Source of the DNA: Candidatus Poribacteria bacterium
GTDB taxonomy: Bacteria > Poribacteria > WGA-4E > WGA-3G
Assembly: GCA_022827185.1 (NCBI GenBank)
Contig: JAJDTM010000028.1
Location: 107,660 to 171,659, forward strand
Reading direction: 5' to 3'
Length of the DNA stretch: 64,000 nt
Part shown: positions 34,584-44,341 of the stretch, in pieces
Layout: every line of letters starts with the position of its first letter
Position numbering within the stretch: the stretch's first letter is position 1
The notes under the pieces: model-generated
What the model was told of the DNA's origin: nothing
Seen by the model: only the letters and a program-made list of their open reading frames with translations
Database searches by the model: none
Translations under genes and position numbers: made by a program

Positions 34584-35543
34584 TCACCAAGCGTATGCTT
34601 CTGGTGCTTCACCGCCGGGTCCGGGCCAAATCTCATCAAGTTTTGTGAGGATTTCATCGTCCAATTTCAATTCTAAGACGGAGACAGTATCCTCAAACTG
34701 TTCAACTGTCCTTGCCCCGATAATCGGTGCTGTAATGTCTGGATTTTTGAGAACCCATGCTAAGGCGACGTTAGCGGGGGATTGTCCTATTGATGCGCAG
34801 AGTGCTTCATAGGCTTGTAACTGTGGTCGATGTGTTTTAATAACATCCCTGAGTACTTCTCTACCGCGTCGCCCAGTGGTCGGGTTGTCCAATATCCCAC
34901 AGAGCAATCCACTCCCCATCGGACTATACGGAATCACTGCCAAACCGAGTTCTCGACAACACGGTAGCACTTCAAGTTCAACTGTCCGGCTGCGGAGATT
35001 ATAGACGCTCTGCTCTGAGACGAGTCCAAGGAAATTACGTTGGGCGGCAATACCTTGCGCTTGTGCAATGTGCCATGCGGCGAAGTTACTACTGCCGACG
35101 TATGAAATTTTTCCTTCACGCACCAATTGCTCCATTGCTTGCCAAATCTCATCCCACGGCGTACGGCGGTCAACATGATGCATCTGGTATAGGTCTATGT
35201 GATCGGTTTGTAAACGCCGCAGGCTGTCTTCGCACGCCCGACGGATATGATACGCCGACAGATGCGAGTCATTCGGACCTTCACCCATTTGACTATACAC
35301 TTTGGTTGCCAGCACAATTTGATCACGCCGACTTTTATCCTGCGACAACCAGTTCCCCACGATCGTCTCCGTTAAACCTTCATTGTAGGAATTGGAGGTA
35401 TCGAAAAAGTTAATTCCGGCTTGCAGTGCGCGATCGAGTATGGCAAGCGATACTTCTTGGGACGTATGCCTACCAAAACTGACGGTGCCGAGACAGAGAC
35501 GGCTCACCCGTAGCCCTATCCGACCGAGATGGGTATATTCCAT
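34584..35543 (-). CDS. Aldo/keto reductase
   Basis: A 319-residue NAD(P)H-dependent oxidoreductase of the aldo/keto reductase superfamily. The catalytic tetrad is visible: Asp and Tyr in FFDTSNSYNEG, Lys in VLATKVYSQMG and His in DLYQMHHVD. The nucleotide-binding end is APIIGARTVEQFEDT. It is probably cytoplasmic and acts on a sugar or aldehyde. It is upstream of the sulfatase on the same strand, separated by a repeat element. Confidence 0.92.
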   Translation of the reverse strand: MEYTHLGRIGLRVSRLCLGTVSFGRHTSQEVSLAILDRALQAGINFFDTSNSYNEGLTETIVGNWLSQDKSRRDQIVLATKVYSQMGEGPNDSHLSAYHIRRACEDSLRRLQTDHIDLYQMHHVDRRTPWDEIWQAMEQLVREGKISYVGSSNFAAWHIAQAQGIAAQRNFLGLVSEQSVYNLRSRTVELEVLPCCRELGLAVIPYSPMGSGLLCGILDNPTTGRRGREVLRDVIKTHRPQLQAYEALCASIGQSPANVALAWVLKNPDITAPIIGARTVEQFEDTVSVLELKLDDEILTKLDEIWPGPGGEAPEAYAW

Positions 35544-35904
35544 AGCGATTTCTCCTATGACTGTATTGGTGTTAATAATTTTGAAATTTGGCAGTTAAGC
35601 ACTTTTATAACCATTCTATCAAATCTTGGCTTTTTGATTAACAAAAATCTGGTGATTAGTTATCAGTTGTTAGTGGTTAGCCATCAGCAGTCAGCAATCG
35701 GCAGTTAGCTATTGGAGACCCAACGGATATCTGATCTACAAGAATTTCTGCTTGTCACGCTGGCGAGGATGTGGTATATTTGTTAGGACTTACGCACTTT
35801 TCTATGCCCTGCAGGCGGGGTTTTAAACCCCGCCTGCAAGGGGGCTGCGTCAGTCCTATTTGTTTTAGAATCTACCGAGCATCCAAGCGCGAAGGAGGCA
35901 GTCC
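35544..35904. other. Intergenic stretch with short repeats
   Basis: No gene is seen. About 35650-35717 holds variants of a TCAGCAGTCAGC/GGTTAGC repeat, also present near 8790 and 44245. The TTAGGACTTACGCA element (35783-35858) follows. AAGGAGG at 35892-35898 is the ribosome binding site of the gene at 35905. Confidence 0.6.
35783..35858. repeat. Short inverted-repeat element with GCAGGCGGGG palindromic core
   Basis: TTAGGACTTACGCA at 35783-35796 and TGCGTCAGTCCTA at 35846-35858 are inverted ends around a 27-bp palindrome (GCAGGCGGGGTTT half at 35811). It is the same type as at 32844 but only about 76 bp long. Confidence 0.75.
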
Positions 35905-37395
35905 ATGCGAATTGCAGTCGGTTGTATCGGACACGAAACTAACACATTTTCACCCGTCGCGACAACCATTGATAACTTCAAAAAAGGGAGTTACCACCGC
36001 GGGGACGAAATTATCACCACATTCCGAGGTACCCGAACGATTACCGGCGGTTTCCTTGATGTGGCAGAACAACTCAATTTACAACCTGTCCCGCTGCTGT
36101 GGACATTTGCGACCCCGTCCGGCACGGTAGCACATACGGCTTATGAAACGCTTAAATCGGAGTTTTTAGCACTTTTGCAGGACGCTGGAGAACTTGATGG
36201 GGTACTCCTCGATTTACACGGTGCGATGGTGACAGATGAACTTGAAGATGTAGAAGGCGATTTGATCCAAGCGGTGCGTGAGATAGTGGGTGAAACGTGG
36301 ATTGTTACGACACTTGATCTGCACGCGAATATTACCGCTAAAATGGCAGATTATTCGGATGTTATCATCGGATTCGATACCTATCCACATGTAGATTGCT
36401 ATGAACGCGGGTTTGAAGCCGGACAACTGCTCTTCGGTATGAATGAAGGTAAGATTCAACCGACAATGGCATACCACCAACTTCCTCTATTGACCGCGCC
36501 CCCGGCACAATGCACAATGAAAGCACCCATGATAGGTGTGCTCAACGCGCTTCACGCGCTTGAAACTAAGCCCGGCGTTGTAACGGCAACCCTCTCTATG
36601 GGGTTCCCCTTTGCTGATATAACGGATGCAGGCGTTTCAATCCTCGTTACGACCAACGGAGACATGGCACTCGCGGAAACCTACGCCGACCAATTTGCGT
36701 TCGATATTTGGGAGATGCGTACAGCGTTCACATTTAATCTACATACTGTCGAATCCGCAATTGAACTCGCTAATGAGACAGATGGCAAACCGATCATACT
36801 CGCTGATGGTGCGGATAACCCGGGTGGCGGCGGTCCCTGTGACGGTACAACGATCCTACAAAAATTTATAGAAACAGACGTTCAAGATGCAGTGATCGCA
36901 GTAATCGCAGACCCTGAATCGGTCGCCGAGGCGATTGCGGCAGGTGTCGGAAACAACATCCAACTGAATGTTGGTGGGAAAACGGACATACAACACGGGG
37001 GCCCCGTTGCCCTGACAGGATATGTCAAAACGCTTTCCGATGGTAGATTTATCCTGAAGGGTCCAATGGGACGCGGCACCATCGGGAACATGGGTAGGAC
37101 AGCCGTTATTCAGGTTGGTGGCGTTGAGATCATCTTGACGGAAAGACGGATTCAACCGTATGATGCGGAAGTGCTTCGGAGTGTTGGGATTGAACCGCAG
37201 ACGCGTAAACTCATCGCGCTCAAATCTGCTGTCCATTTCCGTGCCGATTACACACCGATTGCGCATCAGATTTTGGATGTGGATACCCCCGGCGTTCACA
37301 GCCCAAACCTTTTCAACTACGATTACCAGAAGTTGAGACGTCCGATCTATCCACTCGATCCAACGGTTACCTATGGAGAAACCGACGCAACCTAA
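35905..37395 (+). CDS. M81 family metallopeptidase (MlrC-like)
   Basis: A 496-residue protein of the MlrC/DUF1485 family, named after the microcystin-degradation enzyme. Likely metal ligands are in GCIGHETNTFSPV, LDLHGAMV, TLDLHANIT and FDTYPHVD; the C-terminal domain has GGGGPCDGTTIL. AAGGAGG lies 6 nt before the ATG. In Poribacteria-like genomes the family is common and its natural substrate is usually unknown. No signal peptide is seen. Confidence 0.88.
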   Translation: MRIAVGCIGHETNTFSPVATTIDNFKKGSYHRGDEIITTFRGTRTITGGFLDVAEQLNLQPVPLLWTFATPSGTVAHTAYETLKSEFLALLQDAGELDGVLLDLHGAMVTDELEDVEGDLIQAVREIVGETWIVTTLDLHANITAKMADYSDVIIGFDTYPHVDCYERGFEAGQLLFGMNEGKIQPTMAYHQLPLLTAPPAQCTMKAPMIGVLNALHALETKPGVVTATLSMGFPFADITDAGVSILVTTNGDMALAETYADQFAFDIWEMRTAFTFNLHTVESAIELANETDGKPIILADGADNPGGGGPCDGTTILQKFIETDVQDAVIAVIADPESVAEAIAAGVGNNIQLNVGGKTDIQHGGPVALTGYVKTLSDGRFILKGPMGRGTIGNMGRTAVIQVGGVEIILTERRIQPYDAEVLRSVGIEPQTRKLIALKSAVHFRADYTPIAHQILDVDTPGVHSPNLFNYDYQKLRRPIYPLDPTVTYGETDAT

Positions 37396-37496
37396 ATTGG
37401 TTACCCGTAACACGTAGATTAGGTTGAACGGAAACCTTTGTAGCGATAGGTCTTGTGCCTACTCTCTTACCAACAATTATCCAAAGGACAAAACAG

Positions 37497-38861
37497 ATGA
37501 TAGAAAGACGCGTTACCGGAAACTATGAAATGAATCTGGTGCTGACTGGAGAATCGGGCACTCAGGAGAGTAAAATCTTTTTCTCTGGCGACACGGCATT
37601 AGGGAAAAGGGCGTACCTCGCGATCTCTGTGAATGAACTCAAGGTTGTTCGGGAAACTAGTACCGACACGCGAATCTGGAAGACGGGCAATAACATCGGA
37701 AAACCGCCTTGGAACGTCAAGGTTTTAAAAAAGGGCAACTTTTTTAGATTCTGGGTCAACGGGACGACTGGATGGATTCGGGGTCCGCTGGGTGAATGGG
37801 AAAACGTTTACGAACCGCTTGAAAACTGTATCGGTGTTGAAACACCAGCAGGCATGCGACTCCAATCTTGTACTGTGACAACCCTTCCGTGGCTCCAAGA
37901 GATTACCAAACCGATCATATCCCGTGGTCCGAAAGGTTCTTTCTATGAGAAGCAGGTCATCCCCGGTGCGATTATTGAATACGACGGTCTGTATTACATG
38001 TACGTCATGGCGGGAATGCGCGGCGACGAAGAAGGGTCTTCGAGAAGGACAATCGGCGTGGCTGTGAGTCCAGACTTAAAACAGTGGAAGGGACACCTTG
38101 AACCCGTTATCTCTTATCTCGATACGCCGTATGATAATCTGTATGTCAGCGGTGCTGTCGTCACAGATGACGGACGCGTTGCGATTATGTTCTCTGCGCA
38201 GAAATTCCCGGAGTGGCAGGGGTTCATGTTAGCCATGGCGGACCATCCGATGGGTCCATTCTTTCAGTATGCGGACAATCCAGTCTACAAACATTTCAGC
38301 CACGCACACGAGTTTGATCTCATTCGCGCTGAAGGATTACCACATCGGTATCTCCTTTTCTACGCTGGCTTTACGCCGGAGCCGCAGCGAGGCCTGGCAG
38401 GTGACCGTGGCTATCTCCTCTACAGCGACGATCTGATGAATTGGCATCCGGATGAACGGAACCCCGTTTTTGGTCCTGAAACGTTGGATAACTGGGACGG
38501 TGTTCATGTTCGACCGAGATCCTTGAATCGGATCGGTGATATGTGGTATTTGTGGTACGAGGGTTGTAATACTTGGGAACCTGAAGGTTCGTCTCATCAC
38601 GGTTGGTGGGATACAGTGGGACTTGCCCGCTCGAAAGACCTCGTTAATTGGGAATACTATCCGAGAAATCCTGCTTTACCCGGTCTCGGCATCAATGCAG
38701 AGCAATTCGATAGCAATTGGGTGGGTTGGCCCCGTATGTATATCAAAGATGGCGTTGGATACGTTTTTTATACTGGGAACGCGCAAGTCGGGTTGCGGAC
38801 GATTCCGATAGATAGGCTTACCGATTGGGAGACAGAACACGGGCAGGTAATTAAATTATAA
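37497..38861 (+). CDS. Five-bladed propeller glycosidase-like protein (GH43/GH130-like)
   Basis: A 455-residue protein. The first about 135 residues form a beta-rich domain (WVNGTTGWIRGPLGEWE) that may bind sugar. The rest resembles five-bladed glycoside hydrolases, with repeated YYMYVMAG, YLLFYAGF and WYLWYEGC strands and SPDLKQWKG. ATG 37497 is chosen over the frame opening at 37455 because AAAGGA at 37483-37488 precedes it. It may share a transcript with the M81 gene. Hydrolase or phosphorylase activity is a fold-level guess. Confidence 0.72.
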   Translation: MIERRVTGNYEMNLVLTGESGTQESKIFFSGDTALGKRAYLAISVNELKVVRETSTDTRIWKTGNNIGKPPWNVKVLKKGNFFRFWVNGTTGWIRGPLGEWENVYEPLENCIGVETPAGMRLQSCTVTTLPWLQEITKPIISRGPKGSFYEKQVIPGAIIEYDGLYYMYVMAGMRGDEEGSSRRTIGVAVSPDLKQWKGHLEPVISYLDTPYDNLYVSGAVVTDDGRVAIMFSAQKFPEWQGFMLAMADHPMGPFFQYADNPVYKHFSHAHEFDLIRAEGLPHRYLLFYAGFTPEPQRGLAGDRGYLLYSDDLMNWHPDERNPVFGPETLDNWDGVHVRPRSLNRIGDMWYLWYEGCNTWEPEGSSHHGWWDTVGLARSKDLVNWEYYPRNPALPGLGINAEQFDSNWVGWPRMYIKDGVGYVFYTGNAQVGLRTIPIDRLTDWETEHGQVIKL

Positions 38862-39160
38862 CCCAAGTCGCCATCTTTTTATCCACATAGCACTCCTCTG
38901 GAGTGCAAGAGGTTAAATACGTCGTTTTCTATAGATATATCACCCCTCTGGGGTGGGGAAAGAGGTTGAAAACTTCATTGAAATACGCAGAAATACCCAA
39001 GCAATAAACCCTACGGGACTGAAGAGGTTTTTGAAGTCTTCAAGGTTTCTGCATAGTATCCGGTTCGGTTAGGAATGCACGTCGCATTTGGGCGTGTACG
39101 CCGCAAAACCGAACCTACCGGGCCTGGGTCTGAGACGGTTATTATTTCTAAAATTGACAC
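38862..39160. repeat. Convergent intergenic region with two related hairpins and a dispersed repeat
   Basis: CACTCCTCTGGAGTG (38891-38905) and CACCCCTCTGGGGTG (38941-38955) are short hairpins, each followed within about 15 bases by AGAGGTT, so they look like two copies of one unit. They lie between converging genes and may end transcription. From about 39060, CGGTTCGGTTAGGAATGCAC to AACCGAACCTACCGGGCCTG repeats the element at 27936. Confidence 0.5.
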
Positions 39161-41590
39161 CTATGGTTCTTTTGCTGGACGTACTACCCATTCTTCAAAG
39201 GCATCCTTGAAGAATTTTGTTTTCTGTCCAAAGTAGAGGGACTCGATACTCTCTATGGGGATGGATACTGCTCCATAGATCAGCGAGCGTCCGAGGAGTT
39301 TGTCATCTCTAACTTCAAGCGGATCAAAGACTAAAATCGAACCATCGGTCAACTTGACGTAGACCTGCTCCTTGAGAACATTATCAGGCAGTACTGATTC
39401 ATCAGGACGCATTTCTGGTTTGCTAACATTGACGACCCGCGCCACGCGATCCATGGGAACGGAAGATCTCCGCAATATTGAATCGAACTGGATCGCCTGC
39501 CCGTTGAAGGATAGCAGTTTCCCACGCTTCATATCACCATTGTTTGCCATTAGGATGTGATACGGCGGTGTATCGCGACTGAAACGCGGAACGGTTAAGG
39601 CTCGCTCCAATTTTACCTCTTTTTTATCATCTTGTTTAGGGCGGCGTGGCACAAGAGATAAAGGTTCAGGGGCAGGAAGTCCAGGGGCGAATTCAATCCA
39701 ATCTTGCACAGGCTGCTGTAATCCACCTTCATTTATCGTTAATACCAACTTGCCATCTACCGCTTTTATGTTGTCACCGTCTATTACAAATTTCTCGCCA
39801 TTTGCATGCATCACAATTTGCTGAATTTTGGCATCTTCCCCATTGTTCCATTTCGTAGTCGTAATGCTCACGGAGTATTCACTGTCTTTAGGACGTGTTT
39901 CGTCACGGCTTATGGCATGTGTTCTGTCAGCGAACTCAAGTGCCTTCATACTTGCCAAATCCATGCGCTGTGCGTTAATAAAAGGCGATTGGAAAGTGAG
40001 CGTCGTTCCATCGGAGGAAATGATTTGACAGGGTACGATTTCACCGCTCTGTAGATGTAGTGTATGCGGGAACTGCGCGGTGTCAAAATGACGCGATGCT
40101 TCCGATGCGGGTTGTAATGATCGTTTTATACGCGTTGCCCGATTCTTAGCCAATCGCACGGATTTCAATGCACCGACGGACTTCCATTGTATCAGATTCG
40201 CATCAAATAAGACGCGTCCGCGTAGACTGCTCGAGGCATAAAATAGTTTGTCTTCATTCAATCCCGCTTTATCCCCTCTTATTAGGGGGGTAGTGGGTTC
40301 TGTTTCAAACCGAAGTCGTGAAGCATCGACCAACGAACAGGTTATCGGCTCATCCGCGAATGCAGTCTGGAGTAGCACGCTGTCCGGGTTTACCTGTACA
40401 AGTTCACCACGCAACTCCACTCCGCCTGGATATTCCAAAGCAATGGGCTGATCGGATGTGATTATCGGCATTCCGGGTTGAACAGCGCGGGTAACCTGTA
40501 GCAGATCAACATCTCGACGCGTTCCATCTGTATCAAGGACATAGGCATTATCTTTCTGAACAAACAATTTACCTTGAATTACCTCATCATTCATCATATA
40601 GACGCGCGGCTTGGAAAGATCGAGTTGCTGCGCTGCTGGCTGAGCAAACTGACGGTAAACGCTTAACCGTCGCACCGTCAGATCTTCGCCTCTGTTCTGA
40701 ATATAGAGACCTGGTCTTTCAGTCGTCGGTTTGACCCCTTCTAACCTCAGCAGTAAATTTTCAGCAAAGTCAGATACCTTTAGCACCCCTGTGCTTTCAT
40801 CATAAGCAAGTCGCAACCGGACGTTCCGTTGTTCCGGTTGAACCGCCAACACAGATTTGAATAGCGTGCCTTGAACAGCCACGAGTTCGTTTTTCCAGAT
40901 TGCTAACCGCACTGCTTGGTAGAGGTCTTCACCAAAGGCGAAAGCGAAGTTCGGAGGTTGCGCATCGGCTGTTAACTCTAATTCAATTTCAAAACGTTGG
41001 GGCCAGTTGAGCGCGTGGAAGATTTCCGCCTTAGCGACATTTGTCCGTGGATGCCCTTCGGCATCCGAATACCAGTTGGATCGCATCCTACCGAGGAGCA
41101 GAGACGCGGGATCAATCATATCTTTTTTAGGTTTAGACAATCTCCAATTCGTCAGTTGGGAACCGTTGAAAAGGAAGTCGTGGCGTTCCTGTCGCTCAAG
41201 TCTATCGAGTCTATAAATTGCTGAACGCTTCACCCGAAATTGACCGTGCCGCTTACTGGAAAAGAGGAAAGTATCGTCGTCAGAATCAATGAGGTCTGCC
41301 ACCCAGACATCGCCTGAGACAGCGTCAATACGAAAAGCCCCGGTTGTTAGCACCGATGGGTTCGGAAAAGCGACTGAATCCAACACACCGATATCAAGCA
41401 CAAGATCATCCAAAAAGTATGGTGATGTCCAGTGGATCGTTCCTAAGTCGCTGCCGTTTAGCTGCCCTGGCAGCATGTCGCCATTTTTCCAGTGCAGTAG
41501 GAGTTCCCTTTTTTCAGCCTGTACCGTAGGAAACCCCAACGCTGTTAGTATTGCGACTGCAATTAGTATTTTTTTCAGGTGCTGCTGCAT
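39161..41590 (-). CDS. Large secreted protein with a lectin-like domain, function unknown
   Basis: An 809-residue protein with a signal peptide (ILIAVAILTALGFPTVQA). The N-terminal LLLHWKNGDMLPGQLNGS and later YHILMANNGDMKRGKL are repeated small beta-type units. Residues about 140-345 (SQLTNWRLSK to RRLSVYRQ) look like a concanavalin-type jelly roll. ATG 41590 has a strong GGAGG 6 nt upstream; the frame opening at 41629 starts inside a repeat. It is a paralog of the next gene upstream. A short CCCCTCTTATTAGGGGGG-like repeat (about 40269-40297) is translated inside it as part of TTPLIRGDKAGLNED. No enzyme motif is seen. Confidence 0.72.
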   Translation of the reverse strand: MQQHLKKILIAVAILTALGFPTVQAEKRELLLHWKNGDMLPGQLNGSDLGTIHWTSPYFLDDLVLDIGVLDSVAFPNPSVLTTGAFRIDAVSGDVWVADLIDSDDDTFLFSSKRHGQFRVKRSAIYRLDRLERQERHDFLFNGSQLTNWRLSKPKKDMIDPASLLLGRMRSNWYSDAEGHPRTNVAKAEIFHALNWPQRFEIELELTADAQPPNFAFAFGEDLYQAVRLAIWKNELVAVQGTLFKSVLAVQPEQRNVRLRLAYDESTGVLKVSDFAENLLLRLEGVKPTTERPGLYIQNRGEDLTVRRLSVYRQFAQPAAQQLDLSKPRVYMMNDEVIQGKLFVQKDNAYVLDTDGTRRDVDLLQVTRAVQPGMPIITSDQPIALEYPGGVELRGELVQVNPDSVLLQTAFADEPITCSLVDASRLRFETEPTTPLIRGDKAGLNEDKLFYASSSLRGRVLFDANLIQWKSVGALKSVRLAKNRATRIKRSLQPASEASRHFDTAQFPHTLHLQSGEIVPCQIISSDGTTLTFQSPFINAQRMDLASMKALEFADRTHAISRDETRPKDSEYSVSITTTKWNNGEDAKIQQIVMHANGEKFVIDGDNIKAVDGKLVLTINEGGLQQPVQDWIEFAPGLPAPEPLSLVPRRPKQDDKKEVKLERALTVPRFSRDTPPYHILMANNGDMKRGKLLSFNGQAIQFDSILRRSSVPMDRVARVVNVSKPEMRPDESVLPDNVLKEQVYVKLTDGSILVFDPLEVRDDKLLGRSLIYGAVSIPIESIESLYFGQKTKFFKDAFEEWVVRPAKEP

Positions 41591-41627
41591 CGGATGCCTC
41601 CTACAGTGCATCTCATAAAGATTGCTC

Positions 41628-41728
41628 ATGGAAGAAACCCTCTAAATCCCCCTTATCAAGGGGACCTTCGGGTATCTATGGAAGAAACCCCCTAAATCCC
41701 CCTTATCAAGGGGACTTGTCGAGTATCT
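41628..41728. repeat. Two tandem 50-bp copies of the CCCCCTAAATCCCCC repeat
   Basis: ATGGAAGAAACC, CTAAATCCCCCTTATCAAGG and GTATCT occur twice with a 50-bp period (starts 41628 and 41678). This is the core of the 21304-type element without its TTAGGACTTACGCA ends. It lies between the two paralogous secreted-protein genes. Confidence 0.75.
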
Positions 41729-44222
41729 AATGAGCGTGCCCGTGGTCTGATTCCGGATCGTCGCCGTACGCTGGCTCTTTCGCTGATTGAACGACCCACT
41801 CTTCAAAGACAGACTTGAAGGATTTCGCCCTCTCTCCGAAGTGGAGATATTGGATGCTGTCCACTGGTACCGATACCTCTCCGTAGATTGAGGAGCGTCC
41901 CAACAGTTTCCCATCTTTGATTTCAAGCGGCTCAAAAATGAAGACTGGATTATCCATCAACGTAACACGGACTTCAGATTGAATGGCTGTCGGCTTTCGG
42001 CTCTCGGTTTTCAGTAAAAGCGGTTCTTGTTCAATAACTCCCTCTTTTCCGGTTGGTGATGCCTGGTGACTGTTATTGATGACTTCAACGATGCGTGACA
42101 CCCGATCTATAGGAACGGTGAATTTCCGCAATTTTGAATCAAACTGAATCGTCTGTTCATTGATCCCCAAGAGTTTTCCGCGTTTCAAATCACCGTTGTT
42201 TGCCACGAGAATGTGGTCTGGCGGATTATCACGACTGAAACGTGGGACGGTTAACGCCCGTTCTAATTTCGCGTCCAGCCGTCTACCTCTCGTTTCAAGC
42301 GGATCAAAGATGAGTTCAACACCTCGCTTAAGGGCAACAGCATCGTTGACAGCAAAGTTTCCGTCAACCTTAACCCATTTCGGTTGCTCTTCTCGTTTGT
42401 CTGAAAGTATAATTATTTCGACTGCCCCATCTTTGGTTCTGCGCGTCACAGCATTCAAAACCCGCCCATCTTCAAGTATGACGCGATGTTTACCTTTCCC
42501 GCCTGTGATCGTAATGGGGTTCCGATTTTCCGTTCTCGTCTGCGCTTTTCCGCCGAAGAACTCAATACCCTTCACATAGATTGAAGATAGGTGCTGCATC
42601 CGAATAAACGGTGATCGAAAGCCGATGTTTGTTTCATTATACGATGAAATTTGACACGGGATGACTTCTCCGTTCTTCAGATGTAACAGATGGGGAAACT
42701 GTTCTATGTCAAAAGGTTTTTGTTTTATTATACGTTTCAAAGACCTTTCGACACGCGCCTCGCGGGTGTTTGCCAACCGAACCGCTCCAGATGCCCCGAC
42801 AGGTTGCCATCGAAGATTAACGGCATCTTTACTGCCAAATAAAATATGACCTCGGAGACTTCCAGACTCATAAAACAATTTATCATACTCTTCAACGGAT
42901 GTTTGCGTCTCGGTTGTCGACTCAAACTTAAGCACCGAAGCCCCTGCGAGCGAGCAAGTTATCGGTTCGTCGGCAAATGTTGTCTGTAGGCGCACACTAT
43001 CGGGGTTCAAATGCCTAATCTGCCCCCGCAAAACAGCACCGTCGATATATGTCAATGCTAAAGGTTGGGTTGTCGTCTTCAACGTAATACCGGGTTGAAC
43101 GACGCGATCAATCTGTTGTAAATCGATATTTTGTCGCGTTCCATCTGTATCAAGCACATACCCCCGATTTTCTTCAACAAAGAGTTTACCTGGAACCAAT
43201 GCGCCGTTCATCATGTGGATCCGGGGTTTGGAAGAATCGATTTGTTGGTTTGTAACCTCAGTAGACTGTCGATAGATTCTTAACCGTTGGACCGTTAGAT
43301 CTTGTCCGCGGTTATAAATGTAGACCCCGGCTGCCTCAACAGTCGGTTTAACACCATCCAATTTCAATAGCAAGTTGCCGTTCAAATCAAGTACCTTGAG
43401 TACACCACCGCTTTCATCCGCCGTATTGTTATGATAGGCGATTCGCAGCCGGAAATCGCGTCGGTCTGGTTGAATTGTCAATACAGGTTCAAAGAGTGTG
43501 CCCTGAACGACGACGAGTTCGTTGACCCAGGTTTCCAATCGTACTGTCTCGTACAGATTTTTACCGAGGGCGAAAACAAAACTGGGAGGTCGTGCGGTAG
43601 ATGCCAACTCCAGATCAATTTCAAAACGCTTGGGCCAGTCGAGTGCGTAAAAGATGTTCGCCTTGGCGGTACTTGTCTGCGGACGACCGCCGCGATCGGC
43701 ATGCCAACTCGGTTGCGCCTCTTGTGAGAACGGTCCCACCTTTTCGTCTTTATCTTGCTCAGGCAGTTTCCAAGCCGTTAGTTGTGAACCGTCAAAGAGA
43801 AGATTGGAGTGCTCTCGACTCTCAAGCGTATAAATCATGTCTCGCTTCACTCGAAACTGACCGTGTCGCTTGCTGGCAAAGAGAAAAGTGTTATCATCTG
43901 ATCCGATGAGATCAGCCATCCAGATATCGCCGGATACCGTACCGACGCGAAAAGCCTCCGTTGCTGGTGCCGCTTGTTTCGGGAAAACAATCGAGTCCAA
44001 TACATTGGCATCAATAACCAGGTTATCCGAAAAATGTGGTGATGCCCAGTGAATTTTTCCCTCTTCCGCCGTGCCCGGTTTGCTTTCCAAGAGTTGACCG
44101 GGAAGGGTATCACCATTTTTCCAATGCAATAGTGTGTCCGTTTCTTCAGCCTGTATTGTGGGGATCCATAACAGCATCAGTCCTACGATTGCGGCGAGTA
44201 TCTTTTTTTGAGTCCACTGCAT
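41727..44222 (-). CDS. Large secreted protein with a lectin-like domain (paralog)
   Basis: An 831-residue paralog of the gene at 39161: signal peptide (ILAAIVGLMLLWIPTIQA), then TLLHWKNGDTLPGQLLESK, a jelly-roll-like part and PPDHILVANNGDLKRGKLLG near the end. It is a little longer and ends in a His-rich tail (DDPESDHGHAH) that could bind metal. AGGAGCG lies 7 nt before the ATG. The translated part LLLKTESRKPTAIQSE (41985-42020) is made from a CTGTCGGCTTTCGGCTCTCG-type repeat. Surface binding or envelope structure is likely; activity unknown. Confidence 0.72.
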   Translation of the reverse strand: MQWTQKKILAAIVGLMLLWIPTIQAEETDTLLHWKNGDTLPGQLLESKPGTAEEGKIHWASPHFSDNLVIDANVLDSIVFPKQAAPATEAFRVGTVSGDIWMADLIGSDDNTFLFASKRHGQFRVKRDMIYTLESREHSNLLFDGSQLTAWKLPEQDKDEKVGPFSQEAQPSWHADRGGRPQTSTAKANIFYALDWPKRFEIDLELASTARPPSFVFALGKNLYETVRLETWVNELVVVQGTLFEPVLTIQPDRRDFRLRIAYHNNTADESGGVLKVLDLNGNLLLKLDGVKPTVEAAGVYIYNRGQDLTVQRLRIYRQSTEVTNQQIDSSKPRIHMMNGALVPGKLFVEENRGYVLDTDGTRQNIDLQQIDRVVQPGITLKTTTQPLALTYIDGAVLRGQIRHLNPDSVRLQTTFADEPITCSLAGASVLKFESTTETQTSVEEYDKLFYESGSLRGHILFGSKDAVNLRWQPVGASGAVRLANTREARVERSLKRIIKQKPFDIEQFPHLLHLKNGEVIPCQISSYNETNIGFRSPFIRMQHLSSIYVKGIEFFGGKAQTRTENRNPITITGGKGKHRVILEDGRVLNAVTRRTKDGAVEIIILSDKREEQPKWVKVDGNFAVNDAVALKRGVELIFDPLETRGRRLDAKLERALTVPRFSRDNPPDHILVANNGDLKRGKLLGINEQTIQFDSKLRKFTVPIDRVSRIVEVINNSHQASPTGKEGVIEQEPLLLKTESRKPTAIQSEVRVTLMDNPVFIFEPLEIKDGKLLGRSSIYGEVSVPVDSIQYLHFGERAKSFKSVFEEWVVQSAKEPAYGDDPESDHGHAH

Positions 44223-44241
44223 TGCTTCGCTCCTTTTTTTA

Positions 44242-44341
44242 TAGCGGTTAGCAGTCAGCCGTCGGCTATCGGCAAGAGGTTACTGATTATATCAAATGCT
44301 TTTTTATTGCTGACCGCTGAAAGCCGATGGCTGATCGCTAT
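44242..44341. repeat. Inverted repeat made of GCAGTCAGC-type units
   Basis: ATAGCGGTTAGCAGTCAGCC at the left and GATGGCTGATCGCTAT at the right form an imperfect inverted pair around an AT-rich middle. It fills the gap between two genes of the minus-strand train. Related units occur near 8790 and 35650. Confidence 0.5.

Noticed and set aside
38879..38887. A perfect DnaA-box sequence (TTATCCACA), possibly an origin given the dnaN-like gene
   Set aside because: It is a single isolated copy about 35 kb from the clamp gene, with no dnaA or cluster of boxes.
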